Assembly: GCA_964388485.1 (NCBI GenBank)
Contig: CAYMAS010000018.1
Coordinates: 1 to 64,000 of the forward strand
Length of the DNA stretch: 64,000 bases
Direction of reading: 5' to 3'
From: JBCDKH01 sp964388485
GTDB taxonomy: Bacteria > Planctomycetota > Phycisphaerae > Tepidisphaerales > Tepidisphaeraceae
Below the pieces are notes generated by a model. The model did no database searches. It saw nothing but the letters and a program-made list of their open reading frames with translations, and was not told where the DNA came from. Positions 50,482 to 58,929 of this stretch are shown one piece after another; position 1 is the stretch's first letter, and each line of letters begins with the position of its first letter. The position numbers and the translations under genes were made by a program.

Positions 50482-51033
50482 ATGATCCACCCTTGGCACG
50501 ATGTGACCCCCGGCGGCGATATTCCGTCCGAATTCGAAAGCGTTATCGAGATCCCCAGCGGCTCGAGCATCAAGTACGAACTCGACAAGCACTCGGGCCT
50601 GATCCGGCTTGATCGCATGCTCTACTCGGCCGTTTACTACCCAGCGAACTACGGCTTCATCCCGCAGACCCTCGCCGAAGACGACGATCCGCTCGACGTG
50701 CTGGTGCTGTGCAAGGAGTCGGTCATTCCTCTGACGCTGATGAACTCCCGACCGATCGGGCTGATGACGATGCTCGACGAGGGCAAGCGGGACCACAAGA
50801 TCATCGCCGTGGCGACGGCCGACCCGGAGTACAACCACTACAAGGATGCCGAAGAATTACCGCCCCACCGGCTGATGCAGATCACGCGGTTTTTCAAGGA
50901 CTACAAGCAGATGGAAGGCAAGAGCGTCGAGGTCGATGAGATCCAGCCGGCCGAAGCGTGCCCGCCGATCATTGAAGACGCCCTGGCCCGCTACAGCCGC
51001 CACCGCCGCGGCGGGTTCGGGAGTTACAAGTAG
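50482..51033 (+). CDS. ppa: Inorganic pyrophosphatase, family I
   Basis: The 183-aa cytoplasmic enzyme hydrolyses pyrophosphate, pulling biosynthetic reactions forward. Family I motifs are YPANYGFIPQT, the metal-binding DDDPLDVLVL, and later DHKIIAVATADPEYNHY and ITRFFKDYK. The length is normal. It follows the membrane-protein gene by 39 bp and converges on tatC with a 2-bp gap. Confidence 0.96.
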   Translation: MIHPWHDVTPGGDIPSEFESVIEIPSGSSIKYELDKHSGLIRLDRMLYSAVYYPANYGFIPQTLAEDDDPLDVLVLCKESVIPLTLMNSRPIGLMTMLDEGKRDHKIIAVATADPEYNHYKDAEELPPHRLMQITRFFKDYKQMEGKSVEVDEIQPAEACPPIIEDALARYSRHRRGGFGSYK

Positions 51034-51035
51034 CC

Positions 51036-52016
51036 CTACTGCTCGACGTCGGGTGCCTTACGCTCGCCGATCCAGATGCCGACTTCGAAGAGAGCGATGA
51101 GCGGGATGATCAGGCCGATCGTTGCTACCACGATGTCGCCGGGTGTGATCACGGCAGCGGCGATCGTCAGGATGAAGTAGACCAGCCGGCGCTGGCTTCG
51201 CAGCAGCTCTGGCTCCACGATCCGCAGACGGATGAGGCCGGCGATCGCCAGCGGCATTTGAAAGCTCAAGCCGAAGACGATCAGCAGCACGAGCACCAGG
51301 TTCACGTAGTCGGGCAGTGTGATCAGCGGGGCCGCCAAATTGTTACTGCCGAACGGGATGACGCGAACATGACCGTCGACGCTCGTCTTGAGGCGTTGCG
51401 TGGTGGTGTCGAACCACAGCTGCAGCGGCTGCGGCGTTAGCGGGTCGCCGTTATAGCTAGGAATCGTCACGACCTCTTCGTCCGCGACGACCACGAGGGG
51501 CGAGTCGTCGAAGCCGTCCGGCAGCTTGATCGTGGTGCCGAAGCCGATGAAGAAGGTCAGCGTCAGCGGCAGAATCACGTACCAGACGAACGTCACGCCG
51601 CCGGCGAACAGCAGGAACGCCAGCGGCAAAAACCGCGTCGCCGCCTTCCGCTCCTTCGGGTACAAACCACTCGCTGTGAACCGCCAGACCTGGTAGATGA
51701 CCCAGGGCCCGCTCAGGACGAACGCACCGATCATGCTGATCCGTAAGAACACCATGAACGGGTCGGCCACCCCGGTAAAGTGCAACTGCGGGTTGACGTC
51801 CGCTTCACGCAAGGCCCGAATGAGCGGCCCGGCGATGATCGGCAGCAGGACGTCCTTCGCGATAATCAGGCACCCGACGAAGGCGACAATTACACCGATC
51901 AAGCCGAGAATGAGGTGGCGGCGCAGGTCTTCGAGGTGATCGCCGACGCTCATGCGAAAGTCGTCGGGATGAAAGCTGTCGCTGCGGTAGGAGAGTTTGC
52001 GTGATGCGACGCTCAC
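51036..52016 (-). CDS. tatC: Sec-independent translocase TatC, with a large periplasmic insertion
   Basis: The 326-aa inner-membrane protein is the signal-binding core of the twin-arginine translocase. The N-terminal region has the diagnostic GDHLEDLRRHL, then FTASGLYPKERK after TM2, with a total of six TM segments. Standard TatC is about 250 aa; here residues about 160-236 (KLPDGFDDSPLVVV to NNLAAPLITLPDY) are an added periplasmic loop of some 65 aa. It ends 2 bp from the convergent ppa. No tatA/B is in the window. Confidence 0.94.
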   Translation of the reverse strand: MSVASRKLSYRSDSFHPDDFRMSVGDHLEDLRRHLILGLIGVIVAFVGCLIIAKDVLLPIIAGPLIRALREADVNPQLHFTGVADPFMVFLRISMIGAFVLSGPWVIYQVWRFTASGLYPKERKAATRFLPLAFLLFAGGVTFVWYVILPLTLTFFIGFGTTIKLPDGFDDSPLVVVADEEVVTIPSYNGDPLTPQPLQLWFDTTTQRLKTSVDGHVRVIPFGSNNLAAPLITLPDYVNLVLVLLIVFGLSFQMPLAIAGLIRLRIVEPELLRSQRRLVYFILTIAAAVITPGDIVVATIGLIIPLIALFEVGIWIGERKAPDVEQ

Positions 52017-52057
52017 AAGGCGAGCTTATGAAGCTCTAGTTGCACACGCACAGAAGC

Positions 52058-52077
52058 CCACGATCTCGAGATCGTGG
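52058..52077 (-). terminator. 20-bp perfect palindrome, likely terminator for the PilZ gene
   Basis: CCACGATCTCGAGATCGTGG is fully self-complementary. It sits 27 bp after the PilZ stop codon and 42 bp before the tatC start, on the strand of both genes. The sequence after it (GGGCTTCTGT) is only weakly T-rich, so termination strength is unsure. Confidence 0.45.
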
Positions 52078-52103
52078 ACTTTTGAGTTGCAGGAATAAGG
52101 AGT

Positions 52104-52580
52104 TCAAGCCGCCATCGGCATGTCGAAGGAGACGGCGACCATGCAGCCCGGCTCGTTCTGCTGCTGCTCGACGCGAATGACCCGGCCGTAGGCGTCCCAG
52201 CCGCGGCTTTTGCCGCCGGTCGGAGGGAAGTAGACAGCGACCCGCTCGCCGACCCGTACGCGGCTCTGGCTGCTGGCGCGGATGCCGCCGACGCTGACGT
52301 CGGCGATGTTGAGGTTCAGGAAGGGCTCACGCTGCGCTTCGGCGTCGTGGTCCATCCGGCGGCCGCGGATGCGGAGGCTCAACGCCTGCCGGGGGTGGAT
52401 GCGGCGGTCATCGTTGGTCGCGAATGTTCCGACGGCGGAACTGCGGCGGAGCGTTGGCGTCTCGGGCGTGATCTTCATCAGCACGTCGTCGGCGTGGCGG
52501 ACCGGCAGAGCTTCGGCGGCGGGCTCGATGTCGTCGACGGGAACGAGGCGAAGCGACGGGGCGTAAGGGGCGGCGAGCAT
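52104..52580 (-). CDS. PilZ domain protein
   Basis: The 158-aa protein has a C-terminal PilZ domain (about 57-155) with the c-di-GMP-binding R-x3-R pattern (RRIHPRQAL) and the D-x-S-x2-G motif ADVSVGGI. VGERVAVYFPP and GRVIRVEQQQNEP give further strands. It probably responds to cyclic-di-GMP in motility, adhesion or polysaccharide control. The N-terminal 55 residues are unlike known domains. It is alone, between tatC and the divergent cobA-hemD. Confidence 0.88.
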   Translation of the reverse strand: MLAAPYAPSLRLVPVDDIEPAAEALPVRHADDVLMKITPETPTLRRSSAVGTFATNDDRRIHPRQALSLRIRGRRMDHDAEAQREPFLNLNIADVSVGGIRASSQSRVRVGERVAVYFPPTGGKSRGWDAYGRVIRVEQQQNEPGCMVAVSFDMPMAA

Positions 52581-52851
52581 GGGTGTTCTTCCTTGAGGTG
52601 GATCGGAATCCCGGGCTGGCGAACAGCGTCAGGCGGGTTGAGGCTCGGCATCCTCGATGATGCCAAGGCTCCTGTTGCACACAGATCGGCCTGCGCGGGC
52701 GGCTGCCTTACTCGCGATGCAAACGGATCGGCTACATTTTGCCGTCCCTATAAGATCGGCCCTTGGCAGCTTGTCCGGCCTGTCATGACGATCTGACGGA
52801 GCGGCAGGTTCGCCTCTCAACGTCCACTTTCTCTCGACACGTCCGCTAATC

Positions 52852-54396
52852 ATGCCAGCAAAGCCCGGCCTCGTCTCGCTCGTCGGTGCCGGTCCTGGTG
52901 ATCCGGGGCTGTTGACCTTGAAGGGCCGGGATCGTCTCGCCGCAGCAGACGTGGTGGTCTACGACGCCCTGGCGAACGACAAGCTGCTCGATCACGCCCC
53001 GCAGGCCGACCACGTCTACGCCGGTAAGCGGGCCGAGCACCACTCGATGACGCAGGCCGACATCAATGAGCTGCTGACATCGACGGCTTTGAGCGGCAAG
53101 AACGTCGTCCGGCTCAAAGGGGGCGACCCGTTCGTCTTCGGCCGGGGCGGCGAGGAGGCGGAGGCGTGCGTGGAAGCGGGCGTGCTGTTTGAGGTCGTCC
53201 CCGGCATCACCGCCGCCGTCGCCGCGGCGGCGTACGCGGGCATCCCGGTGACGCACCGCGACCTCAACACGTCGCTCACGCTCGTCACCGGTCACGAGAA
53301 GGACAAGGCCAGGCAATCCCCCGAAGCCGCAGCGCGCGACGAGGCGGGCAGCGGGGCGACCAACTGGGACGCGATGGCCAAGCTGCCGCTGCTGTGCGTC
53401 TACATGGGTGTCAAGAAGCTCCGCGACCTGTCGACGAAGCTCATCGCCCACGGCAAGTCGCCCGACACACCCGCCGCCAGTGTGCAGTGGGGCACGACAC
53501 CGCGGCAGAGGACCGTCGTCGCCACCCTCGGGACCATTGCAGACGAGATTGAAAAGCAACGCCTCGGCAGCCCCGCGATCACGTACGTCGGCGAGGTCGT
53601 CAAGCTCCGCCAGCACCTGCGGTGGTTCGACAAGAAGCCCCTGTTCGGCAAAACGATCGTCGTCACCCGTAGCCGCCAGCAGGCGAGCGCGTTGTCGGCG
53701 AAGCTGGAAGCCTTCGGGGCAGACGTGGTGGAGGTGCCGACGATTCGACTTGAAGCACCGACCAATCAAGCCGTCTTGGCAGAAGCATTCGGGCTCGCGG
53801 ACTTCGGCGTCTACGAGTGGATCATCTTCACGAGTCCGAACGGCGTGCACCGATCCAAGGCTCTGTTCAAGGAGCACGGCCACGACGCCCGGTCGTTCCG
53901 GCTGAGCAAGGTCGCCTGCGTCGGACAGGCGACGGCCAAAGCGTGCTGGAGCGAGCTGATGATCAAGCCGGACCTGGTGCCGAGCACGTTCGATGGAGAG
54001 GCGATGGCCGCGTCCGTGTTGAACATGATGGAAGCTCCGCAGGATGCGATGATCCTGATGCTCCGTGCCGACATCGGCCGGCCATCGGTGACAGAAGCAT
54101 TCAGACGCCGCGGCGTGACTGTCGACGACGTCGCCGTCTACGAGACGAAGCAGGTCACCGAGGTCGAGCCCGCCCTCGCCGCCCGCATCGCGACCGCCGA
54201 CGCCCTGACTTTCACCAGTGGCAGCACCGCCCGCGGCTTCTTCGACCTGCTGCCCAAACCCGCCAACGCCAAGATCGTCAGCATCGGTCCGCGGACAAGC
54301 GAGAGCATCCGCGAGGCGGGCCACACCGTTGACGCGGAGTCAACGGAGGCGACGATTGATGCATTGGTGCAGACGGTCGTCGATTCCTTAAGGTAA
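52852..54396 (+). CDS. CobA-HemD fusion: uroporphyrinogen-III methyltransferase / synthase
   Basis: The 514-aa protein joins two tetrapyrrole enzymes. Residues about 6-245 are the SAM-dependent methyltransferase (VGAGPGDPGLLTLKG, VVRLKGGDPFVFGRGGEE, PGITAAVAAAAYAGIPVTHR), which makes precorrin-2. An insert (KARQSPEAAARDEAGSGAT) sits in this domain. Residues about 255-514 are uroporphyrinogen-III synthase (TIVVTRSRQQASALSAKLE, VEVPTIRLEAP, FTSGSTARGFFDLL). The products feed heme, siroheme or B12, the last of which NrdJ needs. No cobalamin riboswitch was recognised upstream. Confidence 0.93.
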   Translation: MPAKPGLVSLVGAGPGDPGLLTLKGRDRLAAADVVVYDALANDKLLDHAPQADHVYAGKRAEHHSMTQADINELLTSTALSGKNVVRLKGGDPFVFGRGGEEAEACVEAGVLFEVVPGITAAVAAAAYAGIPVTHRDLNTSLTLVTGHEKDKARQSPEAAARDEAGSGATNWDAMAKLPLLCVYMGVKKLRDLSTKLIAHGKSPDTPAASVQWGTTPRQRTVVATLGTIADEIEKQRLGSPAITYVGEVVKLRQHLRWFDKKPLFGKTIVVTRSRQQASALSAKLEAFGADVVEVPTIRLEAPTNQAVLAEAFGLADFGVYEWIIFTSPNGVHRSKALFKEHGHDARSFRLSKVACVGQATAKACWSELMIKPDLVPSTFDGEAMAASVLNMMEAPQDAMILMLRADIGRPSVTEAFRRRGVTVDDVAVYETKQVTEVEPALAARIATADALTFTSGSTARGFFDLLPKPANAKIVSIGPRTSESIREAGHTVDAESTEATIDALVQTVVDSLR

Positions 54397-54397
54397 C

Positions 54398-54475
54398 GGA
54401 GCAACGTCGCTCGCGACGCGCTGGTCAAGCCGATCGAGTCGCAGCGTTCGACTGCGTCGCAAGCAACGCCGCTCC
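54398..54475. repeat. Dispersed inverted repeat, family 1, copy D
   Basis: Arms 54398-54419 (GGAGCAACGTCGCTCGCGAC..) and 54454-54475 (ending ACGCCGCTCC) are inverted copies matching at 18 of 22 positions, with a 34-nt centre. It begins 2 bp after the hemD stop, so it may act as a transcription end for cobA-hemD. Confidence 0.6.
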
Positions 54476-54561
54476 CATGCATGTTCCACAAGGTTGCCAA
54501 ACGACCTCGGTTGAGCGAACGTAGCACCGCCTGACGATTTGGAGGTCGTCGAACCCGACGC

Positions 54562-55770
54562 ATGGATGCTGTCCACAAGAGCAACCCCTTCCTCGACAAG
54601 CTCGCCGCCGCCTGGCGGCAGTTGGCGCTCAGTGCGAACTGGCCGCTGCTGCTGGCCGTCGCCATCCTCTGCGGCATCGGACTCCTTACCATCGGCAGCG
54701 TCGATCCCGCGGTCGCCGAAACGCAAGCAGTCTACCTCGTTGTCGGCGTCGTGGCGATGCTTGCGTTTCAGGCGATCAACTACGTCAAGCTCGGCCGACT
54801 CGCCTGGCCTTTCTACCTCGTCAGTCTCAGCCTCGTCCTCGTCACCGTCGTCGGCTCCAAGCTCGGTTTGCCCTTTGTTCCACGCATCAATGGTGCTTCC
54901 AACTGGATCCGCCTGGGCCCGACGAGTCTGCAGCCGGCCGAGCTGATGAAGATCAGTTTCATCATGGTCCTCGCCCGGCACCTGCGCTATCGCGAGAGTC
55001 AACGCACTGTTCGAGGCCTCGTCTTCCCGATCGTCCTGGCGGCGGTGCCGATGATGTTCATTCTGATGCAGCCAGACCTCGGCACGTGTCTGGTCTTCGT
55101 GCCGACCACGCTGGCGATGCTCTACGTCGCCGGGGCCAAAGCTCGACACTTTGCCGCCATCTTCGGCACCGGCATCGTCCTGCTGCCGATCCTCTGGCTC
55201 AGCGGCCAGTCGCACGTGCCCGTCCTCAAGCACGGCCCGGACCTCGTCAAGGCCTATCAGCGCGATCGCGTCGTTGCGATGTTCAAGAACGACGAGTCGA
55301 CCTTGCAGGGCACCGGTTATCAGCAGTTCTTTGGCCTCGCCGCCATGGGCTCCGGCGGGCTCAGCGGCAAGGGCATGGGCGTCGCGCCTGTCGGGAAGAA
55401 GGTGCCCGAGAGTCAGAACGACATGATCTTCGTCGTCGTCGGCGAGCAGTTCGGGTTCCTCGGCAGCTTGGTAGTGCTCGTCGCCTACGGCGTTTTGTTC
55501 GTTGCGGCGGTGGAGGTGGCGATGCACACGAAGGAGCCGTTCGGCAGACTCGTGGCCGTCGGTGTGACGGCGGCGTTGGCAGGGCAGGCGTTCGTGAACC
55601 TCGCGGTGGCGACGAAGCTCATGCCCGTGACCGGCGTCACCTTGCCCTTCATCTCCAGCGGCGGAAGCAGTCTCATTGCTAGCTTCATGGCGATCGGCAT
55701 TCTCCTCAACGTCGGCCAGCATCGACCGATCCTCCTCAGCCGCGAAGCCTTCAGCTTCGACCGGCGATAG
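54562..55770 (+). CDS. rodA: Rod shape-determining SEDS protein RodA
   Basis: The 402-aa membrane protein with about 10 TM segments is a SEDS peptidoglycan glycosyltransferase. The RodA hallmark loops are INGASNWIRLGPTSLQPAEL, then MQPDLGTCLVFVPT with the key Asp, GKGMGVAPVGKKVPESQNDM, and the C-terminal TGVTLPFISSGGSSL. The GYQQFFGLAAMGSGGL region is a variant of the usual Q-S-x-I-A-I-G-S-G-G. It implies elongation-type cell-wall synthesis. A lipoprotein gene follows 9 bp downstream. Confidence 0.93.
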   Translation: MDAVHKSNPFLDKLAAAWRQLALSANWPLLLAVAILCGIGLLTIGSVDPAVAETQAVYLVVGVVAMLAFQAINYVKLGRLAWPFYLVSLSLVLVTVVGSKLGLPFVPRINGASNWIRLGPTSLQPAELMKISFIMVLARHLRYRESQRTVRGLVFPIVLAAVPMMFILMQPDLGTCLVFVPTTLAMLYVAGAKARHFAAIFGTGIVLLPILWLSGQSHVPVLKHGPDLVKAYQRDRVVAMFKNDESTLQGTGYQQFFGLAAMGSGGLSGKGMGVAPVGKKVPESQNDMIFVVVGEQFGFLGSLVVLVAYGVLFVAAVEVAMHTKEPFGRLVAVGVTAALAGQAFVNLAVATKLMPVTGVTLPFISSGGSSLIASFMAIGILLNVGQHRPILLSREAFSFDRR

Positions 55771-55779
55771 CCTTTCGCG

Positions 55780-56268
55780 GTGGCACGCCTCATCCTCATC
55801 CTTCTGATCGGCCTCGTCGGCTGCACGTCCGACGGCCAGTCGCGGGCGAGCTTCGGGCCGGCTGAGATGAAGGTGAGTCCGACCTTCAGCCGCATCCATG
55901 ACGGCCGACTCGAGGCGGACGTCGAACTCCTCGACGGCTTCGGCGACAGCGTCAAAGGCGGTGGGCAGATCACACTGACCCTCTTCGACGCCATCTCCGC
56001 CACCTACGACCGCAGAGCCGTGCCCGTCGCAGGTCCCTTCCAGATCGACCTCGGCACGGAAGCAGCGCAGCAGGAGCACTGGCGAAGCACAAGTCGGACA
56101 TATGTCTTCGAGCTTCCCGCACCGGACGTTCGTGCAGATCGTCCATACCAACTGCGGGCGACTTACGAATTACGCCGCGGCACGACGACGCAGCCGGGTG
56201 AGGCGCCGTCGGTCCAGCGGCATTACTCGACGGCGACGATCCGGCCACGCGACGTCGCGGGCGATTGA
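55780..56268 (+). CDS. Small lipoprotein of unknown function
   Basis: The 162-aa protein starts at a GTG 9 bp after rodA. A lipobox is clear (ILLIGLVGC), so it is likely lipid-anchored. The rest is beta-rich (VELLDGFGDSVKGGGQITLTL, TYVFELPAPDVRADRPYQLR). The final strand pattern might be an immunoglobulin-like fold. Close coupling to rodA suggests an envelope role. Confidence 0.78.
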   Translation: MARLILILLIGLVGCTSDGQSRASFGPAEMKVSPTFSRIHDGRLEADVELLDGFGDSVKGGGQITLTLFDAISATYDRRAVPVAGPFQIDLGTEAAQQEHWRSTSRTYVFELPAPDVRADRPYQLRATYELRRGTTTQPGEAPSVQRHYSTATIRPRDVAGD

Positions 56269-56310
56269 CACGTTCACGCCTTTGCAGATTCGCTGCTACC
56301 GTGCCCGCGC

Positions 56311-57141
56311 ATGTTCAGCGCCATCGCCAACCTCTTCAAGAAGCTCGGCTACCTCCTGACGGGCAAGGTCGACAGCGCCAGCGATTCGCTGGCGAGCAAC
56401 CCACAGGTCATCCGTGCTAACTTCGACCGCATCATCGACGAGAAGAAGGCCCGCATCGGCCAGTACAAGGACGCGGTCGCCCGCATGATCGCCCAGGAAG
56501 AGAACAAGCTTGCCCGCATCAAGGATCTGACCGGCGAAATCGAGCGGCTCGAACAACTCAAGGAAGGCGCGGCTGCCAAAGCCAGGAGCGTCGTCGAGTG
56601 GCTCAAGGGCGAGGGCAAGAGCATGGAGGAGATCAAGGCCAACGAGGACTACCAACGCTGCCTGGCGGCCTTCAACGACTTTAGTTCCTCGCTGAAGGAA
56701 AAGGAGCAGCACGTCGCCGAGCTCGAGGCGGACGTGAAGGAACTCGAAACGACCATCGGCCATCACAAGGTGCAGCTGCAGGGCCTGCTCCGCGAGATCG
56801 ACAAGATCAAGCAGGAGAGCAGCGAAACGGTCGCCGACGTCATCACGGCTCGCGAGGAGCAGCAGATCAACGACATGCTCGCTGGTGTCAGCACAGATCG
56901 AACAGGCCGCGAGCTCGAAGAGCTTCGCGAGTTGCGGCAGCAGGCCAAGGCAGGTGCCCGCGTCAGCCGCGAGTTGGCAGGCACGGACACGAAGGTGCAG
57001 GAAGAAGAGTTCCTCCAGTACGCCACCAAGTCCGCCGCCGCGAATGAGTTCGACCAACTCATCGGCCTAGCTGAGAAGACGGATGCGGCGACATCGGCTC
57101 CGCAGGAGCGAGCTGAGCCGGTCAGACTTCCCGAAAACTAG
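56311..57141 (+). CDS. PspA/IM30-like coiled-coil protein
   Basis: The 276-aa protein begins with an amphipathic helix (MFSAIANLFKKLGYLLTGKV), then a long coiled coil from about 35 to 200 (YKDAVARMIAQEENKLARIK, KEKEQHVAELEADVKELE). This matches the PspA/Vipp1 family (bacterial ESCRT-III), which guards inner-membrane integrity. The charged C-terminus is disordered-looking. PspF or other psp genes are not nearby, but the rodA-lipoprotein pair upstream suggests envelope maintenance. Confidence 0.85.
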   Translation: MFSAIANLFKKLGYLLTGKVDSASDSLASNPQVIRANFDRIIDEKKARIGQYKDAVARMIAQEENKLARIKDLTGEIERLEQLKEGAAAKARSVVEWLKGEGKSMEEIKANEDYQRCLAAFNDFSSSLKEKEQHVAELEADVKELETTIGHHKVQLQGLLREIDKIKQESSETVADVITAREEQQINDMLAGVSTDRTGRELEELRELRQQAKAGARVSRELAGTDTKVQEEEFLQYATKSAAANEFDQLIGLAEKTDAATSAPQERAEPVRLPEN

Positions 57142-57173
57142 TAGAATCCGCCGGGACTCCTTAAGGTTCGTCC

Positions 57174-57980
57174 ATGCCCGGCCACTTCGACAGCATCGGG
57201 TTCCCGGCAGACGACGAGGCGGCATTGGCGGAGTACATCCGGCGGGCCCGAAGTGAGGGTGATCAGTACGAAGTCCTCGGTGCCGAGCCGGGGTGGGGCG
57301 GCAAGTACATCTGCTGGAATGCCGGTGGCGGGGCACAGATCTGGATCGGCGTCGACGAGAAGAACCAGATCCAGAACGTCGAACCCCACTACGCCGGCCG
57401 CGGCAGGGCGAGCATCACGCTCGAGCGCAGCTACGATTACGAGCAGGCCCCACCCGCCGGCGGCGTCTTCGCCTGGTCCGCCGCGGGTTCAGACGAGGAG
57501 ACGCGAATCGCGGTCGACCTGCCGGGTTTTGCACGCTTTTACGACATGGGTTGCGACCTCGACGGCAACGCGATGGTCCAGATTGCCGCCTTCTGTCACG
57601 GGGCCAACTTCTTCCGCGACGATCTCGAGTACATCCGCTTCATCGAGGACGAGTCGAAGGCGAATCCGAATATCGGTGCCTTCGCGAGCGAGTCGTTTCT
57701 GCCGATCGGCATGCTCAGCGACGGTGAGTTGCCGCCCGCGACCGCTCGCGTCAGCGGCCACGTGCTCGAGGCGCGGCGAGAAACGAACGTCGCCACGGGG
57801 CTTTCGTTCTGGGCGATGCTCGTCAAGACGGTCGGGATGACGCTGGACGTCGTTGCCGATGACGAACAGCTCGAAGGCGAGCCGGCCGTGGGCGGAGTCC
57901 TCGCAGGGAGTTGCTGGCTCTCGGCCGTTCCCGCCGAAGGTGGCGGCAGCCGTCGGCTGGACCTGGAGATCGTTGCGTGA
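57174..57980 (+). CDS. Cytoplasmic protein of unknown function
   Basis: The 268-aa protein has no signal or TM. It reads MPGHFDSIGFPADDEAALAEY, then GGKYICWNAGGGAQIWIGVD, which looks like a sensing or ligand-binding beta domain of the glyoxalase-like class but lacks clear metal ligands. The second half is beta-rich (VAVDLPGFARFYDMGCDLDG, SFWAMLVKTVGMTLDVVADD). I do not recognise the family. It ends 4 bp before the convergent nagZ. Confidence 0.7.
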   Translation: MPGHFDSIGFPADDEAALAEYIRRARSEGDQYEVLGAEPGWGGKYICWNAGGGAQIWIGVDEKNQIQNVEPHYAGRGRASITLERSYDYEQAPPAGGVFAWSAAGSDEETRIAVDLPGFARFYDMGCDLDGNAMVQIAAFCHGANFFRDDLEYIRFIEDESKANPNIGAFASESFLPIGMLSDGELPPATARVSGHVLEARRETNVATGLSFWAMLVKTVGMTLDVVADDEQLEGEPAVGGVLAGSCWLSAVPAEGGGSRRLDLEIVA

Positions 57981-57984
57981 CGCT

Positions 57985-58929
57985 CTACAAGTCGTCCGCT
58001 TTCTGGGCTGCCGCAATGACGTCCGAAGCGTACTCGCCCAGCGGGCTGTTGCAGCCGTGGAGCAGGTAGTCAGCTCCCGCGTCGGCAGCTCTTCGGAGCG
58101 TGTCGGCAAGGCTGCCGTCCGCTCGAGCACCGGCCATGTCCAGCGAATCGGTAACTATCTTGCCGTCGAAGCCGAGCTCGTTTCTCAGCAGGCCGGTCGT
58201 CACGCGACGGCTGAGGCTCGCGGGTGCGTCGGCGTCGAGGTGGCGGTGGAACAGGTGGGCCGTCATGACCCAGATGTCGTTCGCGAGCAGATCGATGAAC
58301 GGCTGCAATTCCGCCTCGCGACGCCACGAATTGGTCACGTCCGGCAGCGCCTTGTGCGAGTCGGCCGACGCCGAGCCGTGGCCAGGGAAGTGCTTGAGGC
58401 ACGGCGTCAGGTCGTGGCGACGATGGGCGCCGACAACGTCTGCGGCAACCCGTGACACCGTCGCCGCGTCGTCCCCGAACGTCCGGCCGAGGGCGGCGAT
58501 AACGGGTCCGCCGGCATCGACGGGCACGTCGACGCATGGAGCGAAGTTGAGCGTGATGCCGCAGCTCGCCATCTCGCGGCACGACGCGTCGAGCAGGTCA
58601 CGACGCTCCGTGTCCGACATCGTCGCGAGTTCGCGAGCGGATGGCAGCGGCGCGAACCCGAGGTCCGGCGTCAGCCGAGCGACGCGGCCGCCTTCCTGGT
58701 CGACGCTGATGATCGTGCGGTCACTTAGTCGCTCACGGATGTAGGCGGACAGGTCCGCGAGCTGGCTCGGGCTCTGGATGTTTCGCAAACCGTCGACGAG
58801 CAGGTCCTTCGAAAAGTAGATGACGCCCGCCACGCCGGCCTCTGCACAGGCATCGAGGTCACGTTCGAGGGTCTCGTCGCCACGTTGCTTGCCGCGGATG
58901 CCGACGATGAGGCGGTGGGTCAGGCTCAC
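57985..58929 (-). CDS. nagZ: Beta-N-acetylhexosaminidase, GH3 NagZ-like
   Basis: The 314-aa enzyme starts at GTG 58929 (MSLTHRLIVG), overlapping the symporter stop by 4 bp; the longer upstream reading is not GH3-like. The GH3 motifs are SVDQEGGRVARLTPDLG, KHFPGHGSASADSHKALP (Asp/His dyad) and IVTDSLDMAGA with the catalytic Asp. NagZ removes GlcNAc from muropeptides or GlcNAc-anhMurNAc. No signal peptide is seen, so it is cytoplasmic. It closes the operon with anmK and murQ, making a full recycling route. Confidence 0.92.
   Translation of the reverse strand: MSLTHRLIVGIRGKQRGDETLERDLDACAEAGVAGVIYFSKDLLVDGLRNIQSPSQLADLSAYIRERLSDRTIISVDQEGGRVARLTPDLGFAPLPSARELATMSDTERRDLLDASCREMASCGITLNFAPCVDVPVDAGGPVIAALGRTFGDDAATVSRVAADVVGAHRRHDLTPCLKHFPGHGSASADSHKALPDVTNSWRREAELQPFIDLLANDIWVMTAHLFHRHLDADAPASLSRRVTTGLLRNELGFDGKIVTDSLDMAGARADGSLADTLRRAADAGADYLLHGCNSPLGEYASDVIAAAQKADDL

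Noticed and set aside
54388..56151. 587-codon minus-strand frame opposite rodA
   Set aside because: Very charged (His/Asp/Glu) translation with no motif; rodA and the lipoprotein on the other strand are clear.
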